A DNA stretch of 64,000 nt from Sphingobacterium sp. SRCM116780 (GCF_021442025.1 NZ_CP090446.1:930001-994000), one strand, 5' to 3'. Shown: positions 15,603 to 24,668, numbered from the stretch's first letter. Notes: generated by a model from the sequence alone, not told the origin. Translations and numbers: made by a program.

Positions 15603-16715
15603 TTACCTAAGTTTTTTTCTTAACCAGTTGCGAACCGGCTCATCATACCATTTCAAACTAGCATAGGCCAAAATAATACTACCAATTAGGATCAACGCCG
15701 CATAAGGCCAGGCTTGCACGATGGTTACGCCTTTATGGTTGCTGATCCAGGCGACATAAAAATAGACCAGTGGATAATGTACTAGGTAAAGTGGATAGGA
15801 GATATCACCTAAGAATTTGCATATCTTATGCTCAGTCTGGGTATGTATCACACCGCTAGCACCCAGGTAAATAATGAGTGGAAAAATAATAATTATACAT
15901 ATTGATTCGTAGACTCCATTCATCCAAAGATGCTCAGCATCACCTATGCGTGGCATATATAAAACAAGAGCGATTAAGAGGCTGCACCATAAAAAGGCAT
16001 GCTTAATATGGGTGGGTTTAGCTATTCGTGAAAGTAACAGACCTGCAAAGAAGGGATACATCATCCGAGTAAAACCTATACGTACTTGTTCAAGGTTTAG
16101 TGTCCAGCCACCACTGACATCTCCGTTGGGGCTGGTAATGGCTAAATGAGCAAGGGCTATGGCTGCAATCAATACCAAAATACTCAGCGCTGTTTTTGAG
16201 AACTTCCTAACGCCGATAGCATACAGGATATTGGCAATGTATTCAAAGAACAATGACCAACCTACGCTATTGAGCGGATGCATTTCTTGCCAACCTCTTA
16301 TATCCATTGACAAGGGAACAGGTAGAATAGTATAACCGATGAGCATTACCAACAGCATTTTCCAGAAGGGGATGGTATGGATGAACGGCCAGATCGTTGA
16401 ATCTGTAAAATAGAACCCAATTGCTCCAAGGGTCATCCCTAAAATAACCATAGGCTGAAGTCGTTCGATCCGGCGCTTAAAGAAAGTTCCGATGGTCATT
16501 TTATGCCAGCGGTCGTCATAAGCATAGCCGATCACAAAGCCAGACAACAGAAAGAAAAAGTCAACGGCTAGATATCCGTGGTTGACCAAGATATCCAGGT
16601 GCCCAGTTCCTAATGGTTCGGTCAGGTGAAAGGTGACAACGATAATGGCTGCTACACCACGTAATCCATCCAATATAGGGTAATGTGGCTTTGCTGAGAG
16701 GCTATTATTATTCAT
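15603..16715 (-). CDS. Acyltransferase 3 family membrane protein (OafA/YrhL-like)
   Basis: 370 residues, about ten membrane segments. The N-terminus LDGLRGVAAIIVVTFHL contains the family motif with the catalytic His, followed by VDFFFLLSGFVIGY and a basic loop (KRRIERLQPM). These enzymes O-acylate (often acetylate) cell-surface sugars or lipids from the cytoplasmic membrane. Substrate unknown; there is no surface polysaccharide cluster around it. Single gene, ending 59 bp before the edge of a quiet region. Confidence 0.85.
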   Translation of the reverse strand: MNNNSLSAKPHYPILDGLRGVAAIIVVTFHLTEPLGTGHLDILVNHGYLAVDFFFLLSGFVIGYAYDDRWHKMTIGTFFKRRIERLQPMVILGMTLGAIGFYFTDSTIWPFIHTIPFWKMLLVMLIGYTILPVPLSMDIRGWQEMHPLNSVGWSLFFEYIANILYAIGVRKFSKTALSILVLIAAIALAHLAITSPNGDVSGGWTLNLEQVRIGFTRMMYPFFAGLLLSRIAKPTHIKHAFLWCSLLIALVLYMPRIGDAEHLWMNGVYESICIIIIFPLIIYLGASGVIHTQTEHKICKFLGDISYPLYLVHYPLVYFYVAWISNHKGVTIVQAWPYAALILIGSIILAYASLKWYDEPVRNWLRKKLR

Positions 16716-16830
16716 TGGTCTTTGGATATGGAACGTAGGGTATAATAGTAAAATGGTTAAAATTTATGCTGTATTCGTTCAAAAAAGCTTTCACACTATC
16801 GCTGTGAACTATATTTATTGGTATCGTGTG

Positions 16831-16880
16831 TTTGATTACCATTATGAGTTTGCTATTTGATTACCATTATGAGTTTGCTA
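16831..16880. repeat. 25-bp tandem duplication
   Basis: The unit, beginning TTTGATTACCATTATGAG, occurs twice head to tail (16831-16855 and 16856-16880) upstream of the acyltransferase gene. No further structure seen; the rest of 16716-16990 is AT-rich and featureless. Confidence 0.8.
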
Positions 16881-16991
16881 TTTAATGAATTTTTAAAATT
16901 AAATAAATAACTTATCTGAATTCGACTAAATCGTATCAAAATCCAGACAGATAGTCTCATTTTTACACATCTCTTCGAACCCTATAGACAG

Positions 16992-17042
16992 AAGAAAAGC
17001 TAATCTTACGATTAGCTTTTCTTTGGTGATCCCGCTGGGATT
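16992..17042. repeat. Partial copy of tRNA-Lys 3' end plus its terminator (left direct repeat)
   Basis: 51 bp matching 20012-20062 with one change, in the hairpin loop. It includes the terminator hairpin and the last ~19 bases of tRNA-Lys (TGGTGATCCCGCTGGGATT), after which the sequences diverge. The two copies flank the ISL3 insertions in direct orientation. This looks like an attachment-site scar or the remnant of a second tRNA gene. Confidence 0.7.
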
Positions 17043-17180
17043 GGCTCAGTCGCTCAATCCCCAAACACTTATCCTGAGCCTCGTATAGATCGAACCCATC
17101 CCAACGCTTCTGGGATCAAGATGAATTGTTGGGGGGAATATTAAAAATTTGTTAGTTTAGCATTTTAAATACAATATACT

Positions 17181-17534
17181 TTGCAAGAGGCTGAACGTAA
17201 ATTATTATCCTTATTAATGCCTGAAGGGCTTTTAGAATACTTTCAAATTTTAGAGGTCGATCAGGTTGATAATCAACTCCACATTTATTTAGATGAACTT
17301 AATATAGTTCCAGCTGGTTTTGAGAACAGTAAGCTGGAGTCGAAAGGTTTTATGCCTTCCACCGAGATTTCAGACTTTCCTATTCGAGGGCAGAAAGTTA
17401 CGCTACATATTCGTCGTCGTCGTTGGACGGTTCTTGATACTGGAGATATTATCACAAGAGATTGGAACCTCGTACGTGAGGGTGCTCGAATGACAACGGA
17501 ATTCGGGCTTTTTTTAAAGAAGATATTTGGATAA
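17181..17534 (+). CDS. ISAon1-type transposase, N-terminal ORF (outer copy)
   Basis: 117 residues starting with TTG at 17181; no ATG is available. The product is the N-terminal region of ISAon1-type transposases, including a basic segment HIRRRRWTVLD that probably binds DNA. It overlaps the second frame by 8 bp at TTGGATAA. Identical to the inner copy at 18393-18746. Fusion by +1 frameshift near a T7 run is possible. Confidence 0.82.
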   Translation: MQEAERKLLSLLMPEGLLEYFQILEVDQVDNQLHIYLDELNIVPAGFENSKLESKGFMPSTEISDFPIRGQKVTLHIRRRRWTVLDTGDIITRDWNLVREGARMTTEFGLFLKKIFG

Positions 17535-18336
17535 CCATCCTGTAAGCGCCCATTTGGTGGGACTATTTTTTCATGTGGATGGTAAGCAATTACAGGATCA
17601 ATACAAGAATCATCTCAGTGATTTCCATGACTGGGATCAAAAGCCTCATGCTGAACAATGGATTCTTTTCCCTGAAAACATCTCCGAACACCTAAGCATT
17701 GATGAGACCAGTTTTAGTAATGGCGAACTTTATACGATAATAAGTAGCAAATCTGCAAAAGGTAGGAAAGGAACCATTTTAGCCACTATACGGGGCACTA
17801 AGGCCGAAGACATCATTACTGTCTTAGAAAAGATTCCTTTACGATCAAGAAACAAGGTTAAGGAAGTGACCATGGATATGGCGCCAAACATGGCCAAAGC
17901 TATCCGCAGATGTTTCAGGAATGCTAGACGAGTGGTCGACCGATTTCATGTTCAAAAGCTAGCTTACGACGCTGTTCAGGAGCTTCGAATAAAATATCGT
18001 TGGGAAGTATTGGATACTGAAAGTAAGAATATGACGGTATCCAGAAAACAGGGACAAACCTATGAACCTGAGCTGCTAGCCAACGGAGATACTCTTAAGC
18101 AGCTTTTAGCTAGATCTAGGCATCTCCTTTTCAAGCACCCAAGTAGATGGACAGAAAGTCAGAAACATCGTGCAGAACTTTTATTCCTGCGGTTTCCCAA
18201 ACTAAAACAAGCTTACGATCTAGGAATTGCCCTGGGCGATATCTTCAACAAATGCAAAGACAAGAAAATAGCTTTTACCAAGCTAGGCCTGTGGCATAAT
18301 CAGGTTGAGAATGTAGGAATAATTGGATCAAGATGA
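17527..18336 (+). pseudogene. ISAon1-type transposase, main ORF, 5' part (outer copy, interrupted)
   Basis: The first 264 or so residues match the inner copy exactly (SIDETSFSNGELYTI, DMAPNMAKAIRRCF, RVVDRFHVQKLAYDAVQ). After VENVGII the frame runs into the inner IS and stops at GSR. The remaining 61 codons lie at 19763-19948. Inactivated by self-insertion. Confidence 0.93.
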
Positions 18337-18392
18337 ATTGTTGGGGGGAATATTAAAAATTTGTTAGTTTAGCATTTTAAATACAATATACT

Positions 18393-18746
18393 TTGCAAGA
18401 GGCTGAACGTAAATTATTATCCTTATTAATGCCTGAAGGGCTTTTAGAATACTTTCAAATTTTAGAGGTCGATCAGGTTGATAATCAACTCCACATTTAT
18501 TTAGATGAACTTAATATAGTTCCAGCTGGTTTTGAGAACAGTAAGCTGGAGTCGAAAGGTTTTATGCCTTCCACCGAGATTTCAGACTTTCCTATTCGAG
18601 GGCAGAAAGTTACGCTACATATTCGTCGTCGTCGTTGGACGGTTCTTGATACTGGAGATATTATCACAAGAGATTGGAACCTCGTACGTGAGGGTGCTCG
18701 AATGACAACGGAATTCGGGCTTTTTTTAAAGAAGATATTTGGATAA
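18393..18746 (+). CDS. ISAon1-type transposase, N-terminal ORF (inner copy)
   Basis: 117 residues, TTG start, identical to 17181-17534. The stop at 18744-18746 overlaps the second frame. The second frame is +1 relative to this one, with a run of seven T at about 18721-18727 just before. Confidence 0.85.
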   Translation: MQEAERKLLSLLMPEGLLEYFQILEVDQVDNQLHIYLDELNIVPAGFENSKLESKGFMPSTEISDFPIRGQKVTLHIRRRRWTVLDTGDIITRDWNLVREGARMTTEFGLFLKKIFG

Positions 18747-19722
18747 CCATCCTGTAAGCGCCCATTTGGTGGGACTATTTTTTCATGTGGATGGTAAGCA
18801 ATTACAGGATCAATACAAGAATCATCTCAGTGATTTCCATGACTGGGATCAAAAGCCTCATGCTGAACAATGGATTCTTTTCCCTGAAAACATCTCCGAA
18901 CACCTAAGCATTGATGAGACCAGTTTTAGTAATGGCGAACTTTATACGATAATAAGTAGCAAATCTGCAAAAGGTAGGAAAGGAACCATTTTAGCCACTA
19001 TACGGGGCACTAAGGCCGAAGACATCATTACTGTCTTAGAAAAGATTCCTTTACGATCAAGAAACAAGGTTAAGGAAGTGACCATGGATATGGCGCCAAA
19101 CATGGCCAAAGCTATCCGCAGATGTTTCAGGAATGCTAGACGAGTGGTCGACCGATTTCATGTTCAAAAGCTAGCTTACGACGCTGTTCAGGAGCTTCGA
19201 ATAAAATATCGTTGGGAAGTATTGGATACTGAAAGTAAGAATATGACGGTATCCAGAAAACAGGGACAAACCTATGAACCTGAGCTGCTAGCCAACGGAG
19301 ATACTCTTAAGCAGCTTTTAGCTAGATCTAGGCATCTCCTTTTCAAGCACCCAAGTAGATGGACAGAAAGTCAGAAACATCGTGCAGAACTTTTATTCCT
19401 GCGGTTTCCCAAACTAAAACAAGCTTACGATCTAGGAATTGCCCTGGGCGATATCTTCAACAAATGCAAAGACAAGAAAATAGCTTTTACCAAGCTAGGC
19501 CTGTGGCATAATCAGGTTGAGAATGTAGGAATAATTTCATTTGAGAGTGTAGCAAGGTCAATAGCTGCACATCATCAATATATCTTACATTACTTCGATA
19601 ACAGAAGTACAAATGCATCTGCAGAATCCTTCAATGCTAAACTTAAAGCTTTTAGAAGTGTATTTCGCGGAGTAAGGGATACTACATTCTTCTTATACAG
19701 AGTGATGAAATTATATGCTTAA
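18739..19722 (+). CDS. ISAon1/ISL3-type transposase, main ORF (inner copy)
   Basis: 327 residues, TTG start. A DDE_Tnp_ISL3-type domain: LSIDETSFSNGELY (first Asp), TMDMAPNMAKAIRR with VVDRFHVQKL (second Asp region), and NASAESFNAKLKAFR near the end (Glu). It cuts and joins the IS ends. Full length and undisturbed, so probably functional. The TTG start inside the stop of the previous frame suggests coupled or frameshifted translation. Confidence 0.88.
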   Translation: MDNHPVSAHLVGLFFHVDGKQLQDQYKNHLSDFHDWDQKPHAEQWILFPENISEHLSIDETSFSNGELYTIISSKSAKGRKGTILATIRGTKAEDIITVLEKIPLRSRNKVKEVTMDMAPNMAKAIRRCFRNARRVVDRFHVQKLAYDAVQELRIKYRWEVLDTESKNMTVSRKQGQTYEPELLANGDTLKQLLARSRHLLFKHPSRWTESQKHRAELLFLRFPKLKQAYDLGIALGDIFNKCKDKKIAFTKLGLWHNQVENVGIISFESVARSIAAHHQYILHYFDNRSTNASAESFNAKLKAFRSVFRGVRDTTFFLYRVMKLYA

Positions 19723-19762
19723 AAATATGATCCCCCAACTTTTCGGTATGATCCGAATAATT

Positions 19763-19948
19763 TCATTTGAGAGTGTAGCAAGGTCAATAGCTGCACATCA
19801 TCAATATATCTTACATTACTTCGATAACAGAAGTACAAATGCATCTGCAGAATCCTTCAATGCTAAACTTAAAGCTTTTAGAAGTGTATTTCGCGGAGTA
19901 AGGGATACTACATTCTTCTTATACAGAGTGATGAAATTATATGCTTAA
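19763..19948 (+). pseudogene. ISAon1-type transposase, 3' remnant (outer copy)
   Basis: Codes for the last ~61 residues (FESVARSIAAHHQYILHYF onward to YRVMKLYA), identical to the C-terminus of the inner copy. It is the distal half of the outer transposase gene, separated by the inner insertion. Confidence 0.93.
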
Positions 19949-20011
19949 AAATATGATCCCCCAACTTTTCGGTATGATCCCGCTTCTGTTCGAATCCGAA
20001 TTGTCTTAAAC

Positions 20012-20062
20012 AAGAAAAGCTAATCTTGCGATTAGCTTTTCTTTGGTGATCCCGCTGGGATT
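20012..20062. repeat. Right direct repeat (terminator and 3' end of tRNA-Lys)
   Basis: Partner of 16992-17042. It contains the tRNA-Lys terminator hairpin at 20019-20036 (GCTAATC/GATTAGC) with flanking A and T runs, and the last ~19 bases of the tRNA gene. Confidence 0.75.
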
Positions 20063-20119
20063 CGAACCCAGGACCCATACATTAAAAGTGTATTGCTCTA
20101 CCAGCTGAGCTACGGAATC
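20044..20119 (-). tRNA. tRNA-Lys (anticodon TTT), CCA encoded
   Basis: The complement starts GATTCCGTAGCTCAGCTGGT and ends CGGGATCACCA. The acceptor stem GATTCCG pairs with CGGGATC (one G-T pair), the D-arm has AGCTCAGCTGGTAGAGC, the anticodon loop reads ACTTTTAAT (TTT), and the T-arm is CTGGGTTCGAATCCCAG. The CCA end is encoded. A terminator follows at 20012-20042. Confidence 0.97.
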
Positions 20120-20260
20120 TTACTCTTTTTTTGAAGTTTCCTTCTTTGTTTGGAGTGATGCAAAGGTAGAAAAAATATGGATATATGCCAAACTTATCAA
20201 AAAGTATGCGTTGATTATTTTGTTACTATTTAGTAATGAAACAATTAATTTTTTATTTTC

Positions 20261-21115
20261 TTATCTTTTAGCATGTATCATCCGTGGGTTTTGTTGCATA
20301 TCGTGATATAAATCTACAGTCTTAAAACCTTTTTTACGCAGCATATCGACGGTTTCTGTTCCGTAATACTGATTTATTTCAAAATATAGATCCCCTTCTG
20401 CAGATAAATGTTTCAAAGCAAAGGATGCGATCGTTTCATAAAATAATAAGGGTGCTGTCTCTTCTACAAAAAGAGCGAGGTGGGGTTCAAATTCCAAAAC
20501 ATTGGGATGCATTTGCTCTTTTTCTTTGGGGGTGATATAGGGTGGGTTGCTGACAATGATATCATATTGTTGGTTTTGAAAAATATATTCCCACTCTAAA
20601 ATATCGGCATTAACAAAATTAATAGGTGTATTCAACCGATCTGCGTTGCGTTTTGCAGTAGCAATAGCTTCTTTCGAAATATCCAATGCTGATATATTTG
20701 CTTCTTTGAGATGCTTTTTTAATGTAATTGGAATACAACCAGAGCCCGTTCCGACATCAATGATACGAAGAGGTGCTTGATGTTGATGATTACGGATAAT
20801 CATATCCACCAATTCCTCTGTTTCTGAACGCGGGATTAGGACAAACTCATTGACCTCAAAAACCTCCCCATAGAAATCTGCTTTTTTCAATATGTGTTGA
20901 ATGGGTTTTTGTTTTACCAACTCTTTTAACAGTTTATTCATTCGAATATGTTGCTCCTCTGATAATTCGAGATCTTTATTTAAACTATATTGTATGCTAG
21001 AAAGACCTAAAACATCTTCAATCACCATGAAGAATAAGTTTTTAATCTCCTCTGTATCATAAAATGTCGCTAAATTCTTTTGGAATAAGCTGTGGTAGGT
21101 TTGTAATTTTTCCAT
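20261..21115 (-). CDS. prmC: Peptide chain release factor N5-glutamine methyltransferase
   Basis: 284 residues, usual length. N-terminal helical domain, then a Rossmann-fold SAM site IIDVGTGSGCIPITLK and the NPPYI motif that holds the target glutamine. It methylates the GGQ glutamine of release factors RF1/RF2. The C-terminus contains the expected helix EMLRKKGFKTVDLYHD. Divergent from ribD with 190 bp between. Naming is secure by motif order and length. Confidence 0.94.
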   Translation of the reverse strand: MEKLQTYHSLFQKNLATFYDTEEIKNLFFMVIEDVLGLSSIQYSLNKDLELSEEQHIRMNKLLKELVKQKPIQHILKKADFYGEVFEVNEFVLIPRSETEELVDMIIRNHQHQAPLRIIDVGTGSGCIPITLKKHLKEANISALDISKEAIATAKRNADRLNTPINFVNADILEWEYIFQNQQYDIIVSNPPYITPKEKEQMHPNVLEFEPHLALFVEETAPLLFYETIASFALKHLSAEGDLYFEINQYYGTETVDMLRKKGFKTVDLYHDMQQNPRMIHAKR

Positions 21116-21305
21116 AGATCAAACTTAGATAAATTTGTTTTACTTACAATATAATTGCATCATATCTAAAACAAATTTATTCGTTCGAGTCTTTTTTATT
21201 TATACAATTATCGATCTCTCCTCTATCACTAAGAATTATTTTATAGCAGAAATTTACACTATATCCTATATTTTCTGTTATAGCATTGTTTTGATACTTT
21301 TGTAT

Positions 21306-22355
21306 ATGAATAAGCACGAGAGCTACATGCGTAGATGCCTTGATTTGGCAGTTTTGGGAGCAGGCACAACAAGTCCTAATCCAATGGTAGGAGCAGTAAT
21401 TGTCTGCGATGATCGAATCGTCGGTGAGGGTTATACTTCTCCTTATGGAGGACCGCATGCAGAGGTAAATGCTATTCAGCAGGTATTGGATCGTTATGAT
21501 AGTGATGAGGCTGCGGATAAGTTAAGCAGATCTGTTTTTTATGTCAGCTTAGAGCCTTGTGCTCATTATGGGAAAACACCTCCCTGTGCAGATTTAATTG
21601 CCAAATACAAACCAAACAAGGTGTTCATCGCTTGTTTAGACCCTTTTGCAAAAGTAAATGGGAAAGGATTAATGATCTTAAAGGAAGCAGGGATCGCGGT
21701 TGAAGTAGGGCTTCTGGAAAGTGAAGCTTTATGGTTAAATAGACGATTTTTTACCCGTGTACTAAAGAATCGTCCTTATATTATTTTAAAATGGGCAGAG
21801 ACTTCGGATGGTTTTATCGCGAAAGATGGCAAGCAAGTGTGGATAAGCAACAATGCGAGTAAACAGCTGGTTCATCAATGGCGAGCGGAAGAGGATGCCA
21901 TTTTAATTGGTACAAAGACTGCATTGGTAGATAATCCGAGTTTGACTGTACGAGAGTGGAAGGGAAGCAATCCAAAGCGTATCCTGATTGATAAGTTGCT
22001 TGCTGTACCAGCTGATGCTGCTGTATTAAACGAAGAGGCGGAGACGATTATATTTAATGATGTTAAAACAGAATGGAGTGAGACTAATAAGTTCATTGCA
22101 TTGGAGAACTTTGATTGGTATTTGCCACAAAATATTTTGTATCAGTTATATTTAATGGATGTGCAATCCATTATTATTGAGGGAGGGGCTAAAACTCTTG
22201 ATTTATTCATACAAGCTGGACTTTGGGATGAAGCACGTATATTTAAAGGGAGGCAGGTTTGGAATGCTGGTGTAAAATCTCCTCAAATAGGAGGGACTTT
22301 AAAAGAAACTCTTCAGGTCGCTGATGATCAATTGGAAATTTGGATTAATAAATAA
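21306..22355 (+). CDS. ribD: Bifunctional riboflavin deaminase/reductase
   Basis: 349 residues from the ATG at 21306. An open frame goes back to 21135 but the extra 57 residues are hydrophobic noise, whereas MNKHESYMRRCLDLA aligns with the normal RibD start. The deaminase domain (1-150) has the zinc site HAEVNA and PCAHYGKTPPC; the reductase domain follows (ILKWAETSDGFIA, GTKTALVDNPSLTVR, IIEGGAKTL). It performs steps two and three of riboflavin synthesis in the cytosol. TACTTTTG (21295-21302) sits just upstream as a possible -7 box. No FMN riboswitch is visible. Confidence 0.95.
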   Translation: MNKHESYMRRCLDLAVLGAGTTSPNPMVGAVIVCDDRIVGEGYTSPYGGPHAEVNAIQQVLDRYDSDEAADKLSRSVFYVSLEPCAHYGKTPPCADLIAKYKPNKVFIACLDPFAKVNGKGLMILKEAGIAVEVGLLESEALWLNRRFFTRVLKNRPYIILKWAETSDGFIAKDGKQVWISNNASKQLVHQWRAEEDAILIGTKTALVDNPSLTVREWKGSNPKRILIDKLLAVPADAAVLNEEAETIIFNDVKTEWSETNKFIALENFDWYLPQNILYQLYLMDVQSIIIEGGAKTLDLFIQAGLWDEARIFKGRQVWNAGVKSPQIGGTLKETLQVADDQLEIWINK

Positions 22356-22403
22356 TTATTTTAATTGTTTATTGATTTAAAATTATTTTATTATCTTTAG
22401 GAT

Positions 22404-23681
22404 ATGGCTATTCCTGAAGATCTTTTGCATTTTATATGGAAGTTGCGCCTTTTTCAGACAGACCAATTATTAACCGTTGAAGGCAAGCAAATCACTGTTC
22501 TTAATGTAGGTGAGCATAATCGTAATGCTGGCCCAGATTTTCTGTTTTCAAAAATTCGGATCGGAGAAGTGGAATGGGTAGGTAGTGTCGAAATTCATGT
22601 CAAATCATCGGATTGGTTATTGCATCAACATCAAGACAATGCGCATTATCATAACGTTATTCTACATGTGGTTTGGGAGCACAATCAAGATATCTTTTAT
22701 ACAGATGGTTCCTGTATTCCTACACTTAGATTAGCAGATTATGTGCCACAAAGATTGCTGTGGCGGTATCAAAATTTAATGAAAAATGCAACTTGGATTC
22801 CTTGTGAAAATCAAGTTCAAGACTTGGATAGCTTTAAAACCGAAAGCTGGTTGGATCGTATGACGATTGAGCGAATGGAAGAGAAATCGAAGGTGATTTT
22901 AGATTTACTTGATCAATCGAATGGAGATTGGGAGAAAACGTTTTTTATTTGGTTGTTTCGAAGCTTTGGATTTAAAGTCAATGCTGAAGCTTTTCAAGAA
23001 TTAGGAGCAAGATTACCACTTTTATTGCTAAAAAAATATCGAAAAGATACTCTTAAATTAGAGGCTATAATTTTTGGACAAGCAGGTTTTTTAAACCGTA
23101 CTTTTGAAGATGCTTATCCTTTGCAGTTACAAAAAGAATATGTATATCTACAGAAAATTTATCTGTTAGAAGACATATCATTGCCTTTGAAATTTCTAAG
23201 AATGCGTCCTTATAATTTTCCAACGATTCGCTTAGCACAATTGACAAGTTTAATGCAAGAGGGGGTTCATCTCGAACAGATATTAAATTTGCAACATCCA
23301 CGTGATTTTCGTCTTATGCTTGATCAGATCCAAGTAGCTCATTACTGGCACACGCATTTTAATTTTGAAAAACAAACTTCTTCACCCCATACTTGTCAAT
23401 TGAGTAAACGGAGTCAAGATGGTTTGATCATTAATGTGGTTGTTCTATTTACTTTTGCTTATGGTTTGTATTTTAAACAAGAGGCTCGAAAGGAAAAAGC
23501 AATTAAATGGTTAGAAGATTTGCCAGGCGAGAAAAATAGCATTACTCAAAAATTTGAAAACATTGGAATACGAACCGTGCATGCCGCACATTCTCAAGCT
23601 CTTTTACATATAAAAAGCAGGTACTGCGATCGAAAACAATGTTTGAGTTGTGGAATAGGTGTAGAACTATTGAAACGATAA
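22404..23681 (+). CDS. DUF2851 family protein
   Basis: 425 residues. The family opening is clear: LLHFIWKLRLF, VGEHNRNAGPDF, VGSVEIHVKSSDW, HYHNVILHVVWEHN. The C-terminus has the CDRKQCLSCGIG cysteine cluster found in many members. DUF2851 is conserved in Bacteroidota without a settled function; a nuclease-like fold has been suggested by motif (acidic residues and H/K in the N-terminal part), which is inference here. It follows ribD by 48 bp on the same strand and may be cotranscribed. Confidence 0.85.
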   Translation: MAIPEDLLHFIWKLRLFQTDQLLTVEGKQITVLNVGEHNRNAGPDFLFSKIRIGEVEWVGSVEIHVKSSDWLLHQHQDNAHYHNVILHVVWEHNQDIFYTDGSCIPTLRLADYVPQRLLWRYQNLMKNATWIPCENQVQDLDSFKTESWLDRMTIERMEEKSKVILDLLDQSNGDWEKTFFIWLFRSFGFKVNAEAFQELGARLPLLLLKKYRKDTLKLEAIIFGQAGFLNRTFEDAYPLQLQKEYVYLQKIYLLEDISLPLKFLRMRPYNFPTIRLAQLTSLMQEGVHLEQILNLQHPRDFRLMLDQIQVAHYWHTHFNFEKQTSSPHTCQLSKRSQDGLIINVVVLFTFAYGLYFKQEARKEKAIKWLEDLPGEKNSITQKFENIGIRTVHAAHSQALLHIKSRYCDRKQCLSCGIGVELLKR

Positions 23682-23682
23682 A

Positions 23683-24336
23683 TTATTGCACTTTCAGTAT
23701 TTCGGCAATCTCACTATACCCTTTGGATGCTGCAAAATCAGAAGCTGTTTTACCATTTGTTGATTTTAATTCAATTTGAGCGCCATTTTCCAGAAGTGAA
23801 ACAATTAATTCAATATTTCCCTGTTGAGCAGCCAGATGGAGCGCAGTAATACCTGTGTTTTGTTGCTTGTTTACATTTGCGCCTGCCTCGATCAATAATT
23901 TGGTAATAGCTATATTTTTATTAAAAAGAGCAATATGAAGAGGGAAAAGCTGTTCATCATTTTGAGTGGGGATATCTGGATCTGCTTTATTTGCAAGTAA
24001 TAAACGAACGGTATCTTCTTTATTAAAATGTGTTGCTAAAGCCAGTGCTGAATACCCATGTGTCGATATTTCATTCACGACTTTAGGCATTTGTTTGATC
24101 ATCTCTTCTATGTAATTTATTAAACCAGTGGCAACTGCCTCATGAATATTTAATCCTTGGTTATGCTGTAGGAGTACCCGAATAATTTGCGGTTTATGAA
24201 AATAGCAGGCTAATAATAACGGAGAAATACCGTGGCTAGTTCTTTCTAATATTAAATCAGGATTACCGGTTAAAAGTAAATCTAAATCTCTGCTATTTCC
24301 TGATTCGATATATTCTTCTAATATACTTAAGCTCAT
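23683..24336 (-). CDS. Ankyrin-repeat protein
   Basis: 217 residues, almost entirely ankyrin repeats: about five units with the usual pattern, for example HGISPLLLACYFHKPQIIRVL, HGYSALALATHFNKEDTVRL, QLFPLHIALFNKNIAITKLL, GITALHLAAQQGNIELIVSL and GKTASDFAASKGYSEIAEI. Likely cytosolic, protein-binding. It converges on DUF2851 with one base between the stops, so readthrough or antisense overlap is possible. Confidence 0.88.
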   Translation of the reverse strand: MSLSILEEYIESGNSRDLDLLLTGNPDLILERTSHGISPLLLACYFHKPQIIRVLLQHNQGLNIHEAVATGLINYIEEMIKQMPKVVNEISTHGYSALALATHFNKEDTVRLLLANKADPDIPTQNDEQLFPLHIALFNKNIAITKLLIEAGANVNKQQNTGITALHLAAQQGNIELIVSLLENGAQIELKSTNGKTASDFAASKGYSEIAEILKVQ

Positions 24337-24586
24337 TTTAGTTTTATTCGATCGTAATGTGGACTAAAATAGAAAAAATATACGAAGAGGATCAATAAAA
24401 TGATAAATAAATTTCTTTAAAGTAATTTTCAGCTAATTCGGTTTATATGTTATTTAAACGATGACTTATAGACTATTTTTATCAATATTTGTAACAAAAA
24501 TATAGCGCATACAGGGTTTTTGTAGTCGTTTGTTTACAGGTTTACTTATTGGTTACAAATTTGTTTTTAAATATTGTTTGGAATTG

Positions 24587-24668
24587 TACATTTGTAATGC
24601 CCCTCCCAAAGGGCATGTTTTTCATAGGTAGATGTAGGCTCGAATATTTCTTATTCGAGCCTTTTTTA
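24587..24668 (+). other. Candidate short leader RNA or attenuator upstream of ubiX
   Basis: TACATTTG (24587-24594) resembles a -7 box. It is followed by a small hairpin ATGCCC/GGGCAT (24597-24602, 24611-24616; loop CTCCCAAA) and then by a textbook terminator (GGCTCGAAT/ATTCGAGCC, 24637-24661, plus TTTTTT), all before the ubiX start at 24693. The putative -33 TTTG is 23 bases away, which is longer than ideal. Could be a ~70-nt RNA or premature terminator; no known riboswitch class matches. Confidence 0.35.
24637..24668 (+). terminator. Rho-independent terminator upstream of ubiX
   Basis: Nine-base perfect stem (24637-24645 and 24653-24661) with a 7-base loop, followed by a run of six T. Only 25 bp before the ubiX start codon and on the same strand, so it may be an attenuator or mark the end of a short RNA. 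Confidence 0.8.

Larger units (their letters stand above)
18325..19754 (+). mobile_element. ISL3/ISAon1-type insertion sequence, inner intact copy
   Basis: 1430 bp. Left end GGATCAAGATGAATTGTTGG and right end (complement) GGATCATACCGAAAAGTTGG. The flanking GAATAATT at 18317-18324 and 19755-19762 is an 8-bp target duplication in the transposase gene of the outer copy. The two copies appear identical, so the event is recent. Confidence 0.95.
17113..19980 (+). mobile_element. ISL3/ISAon1-type insertion sequence, outer copy (interrupted)
   Basis: Ends GGATCA...GTTGGGGG at 17113 and its inverted match finishing at 19980. The 8-bp CGCTTCTG occurs at 17105-17112 and 19981-19988 as the target duplication. 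The element is split at 18324/19755 by an identical copy of itself; without that insertion it is 1430 bp, the same length as the inner copy. 8-bp duplications fit the ISL3 family. Confidence 0.92.

Noticed and set aside
21116..21305. FMN riboswitch upstream of ribD
   Set aside because: None of the conserved RFN helices or G-rich words are present and the leader is too short.
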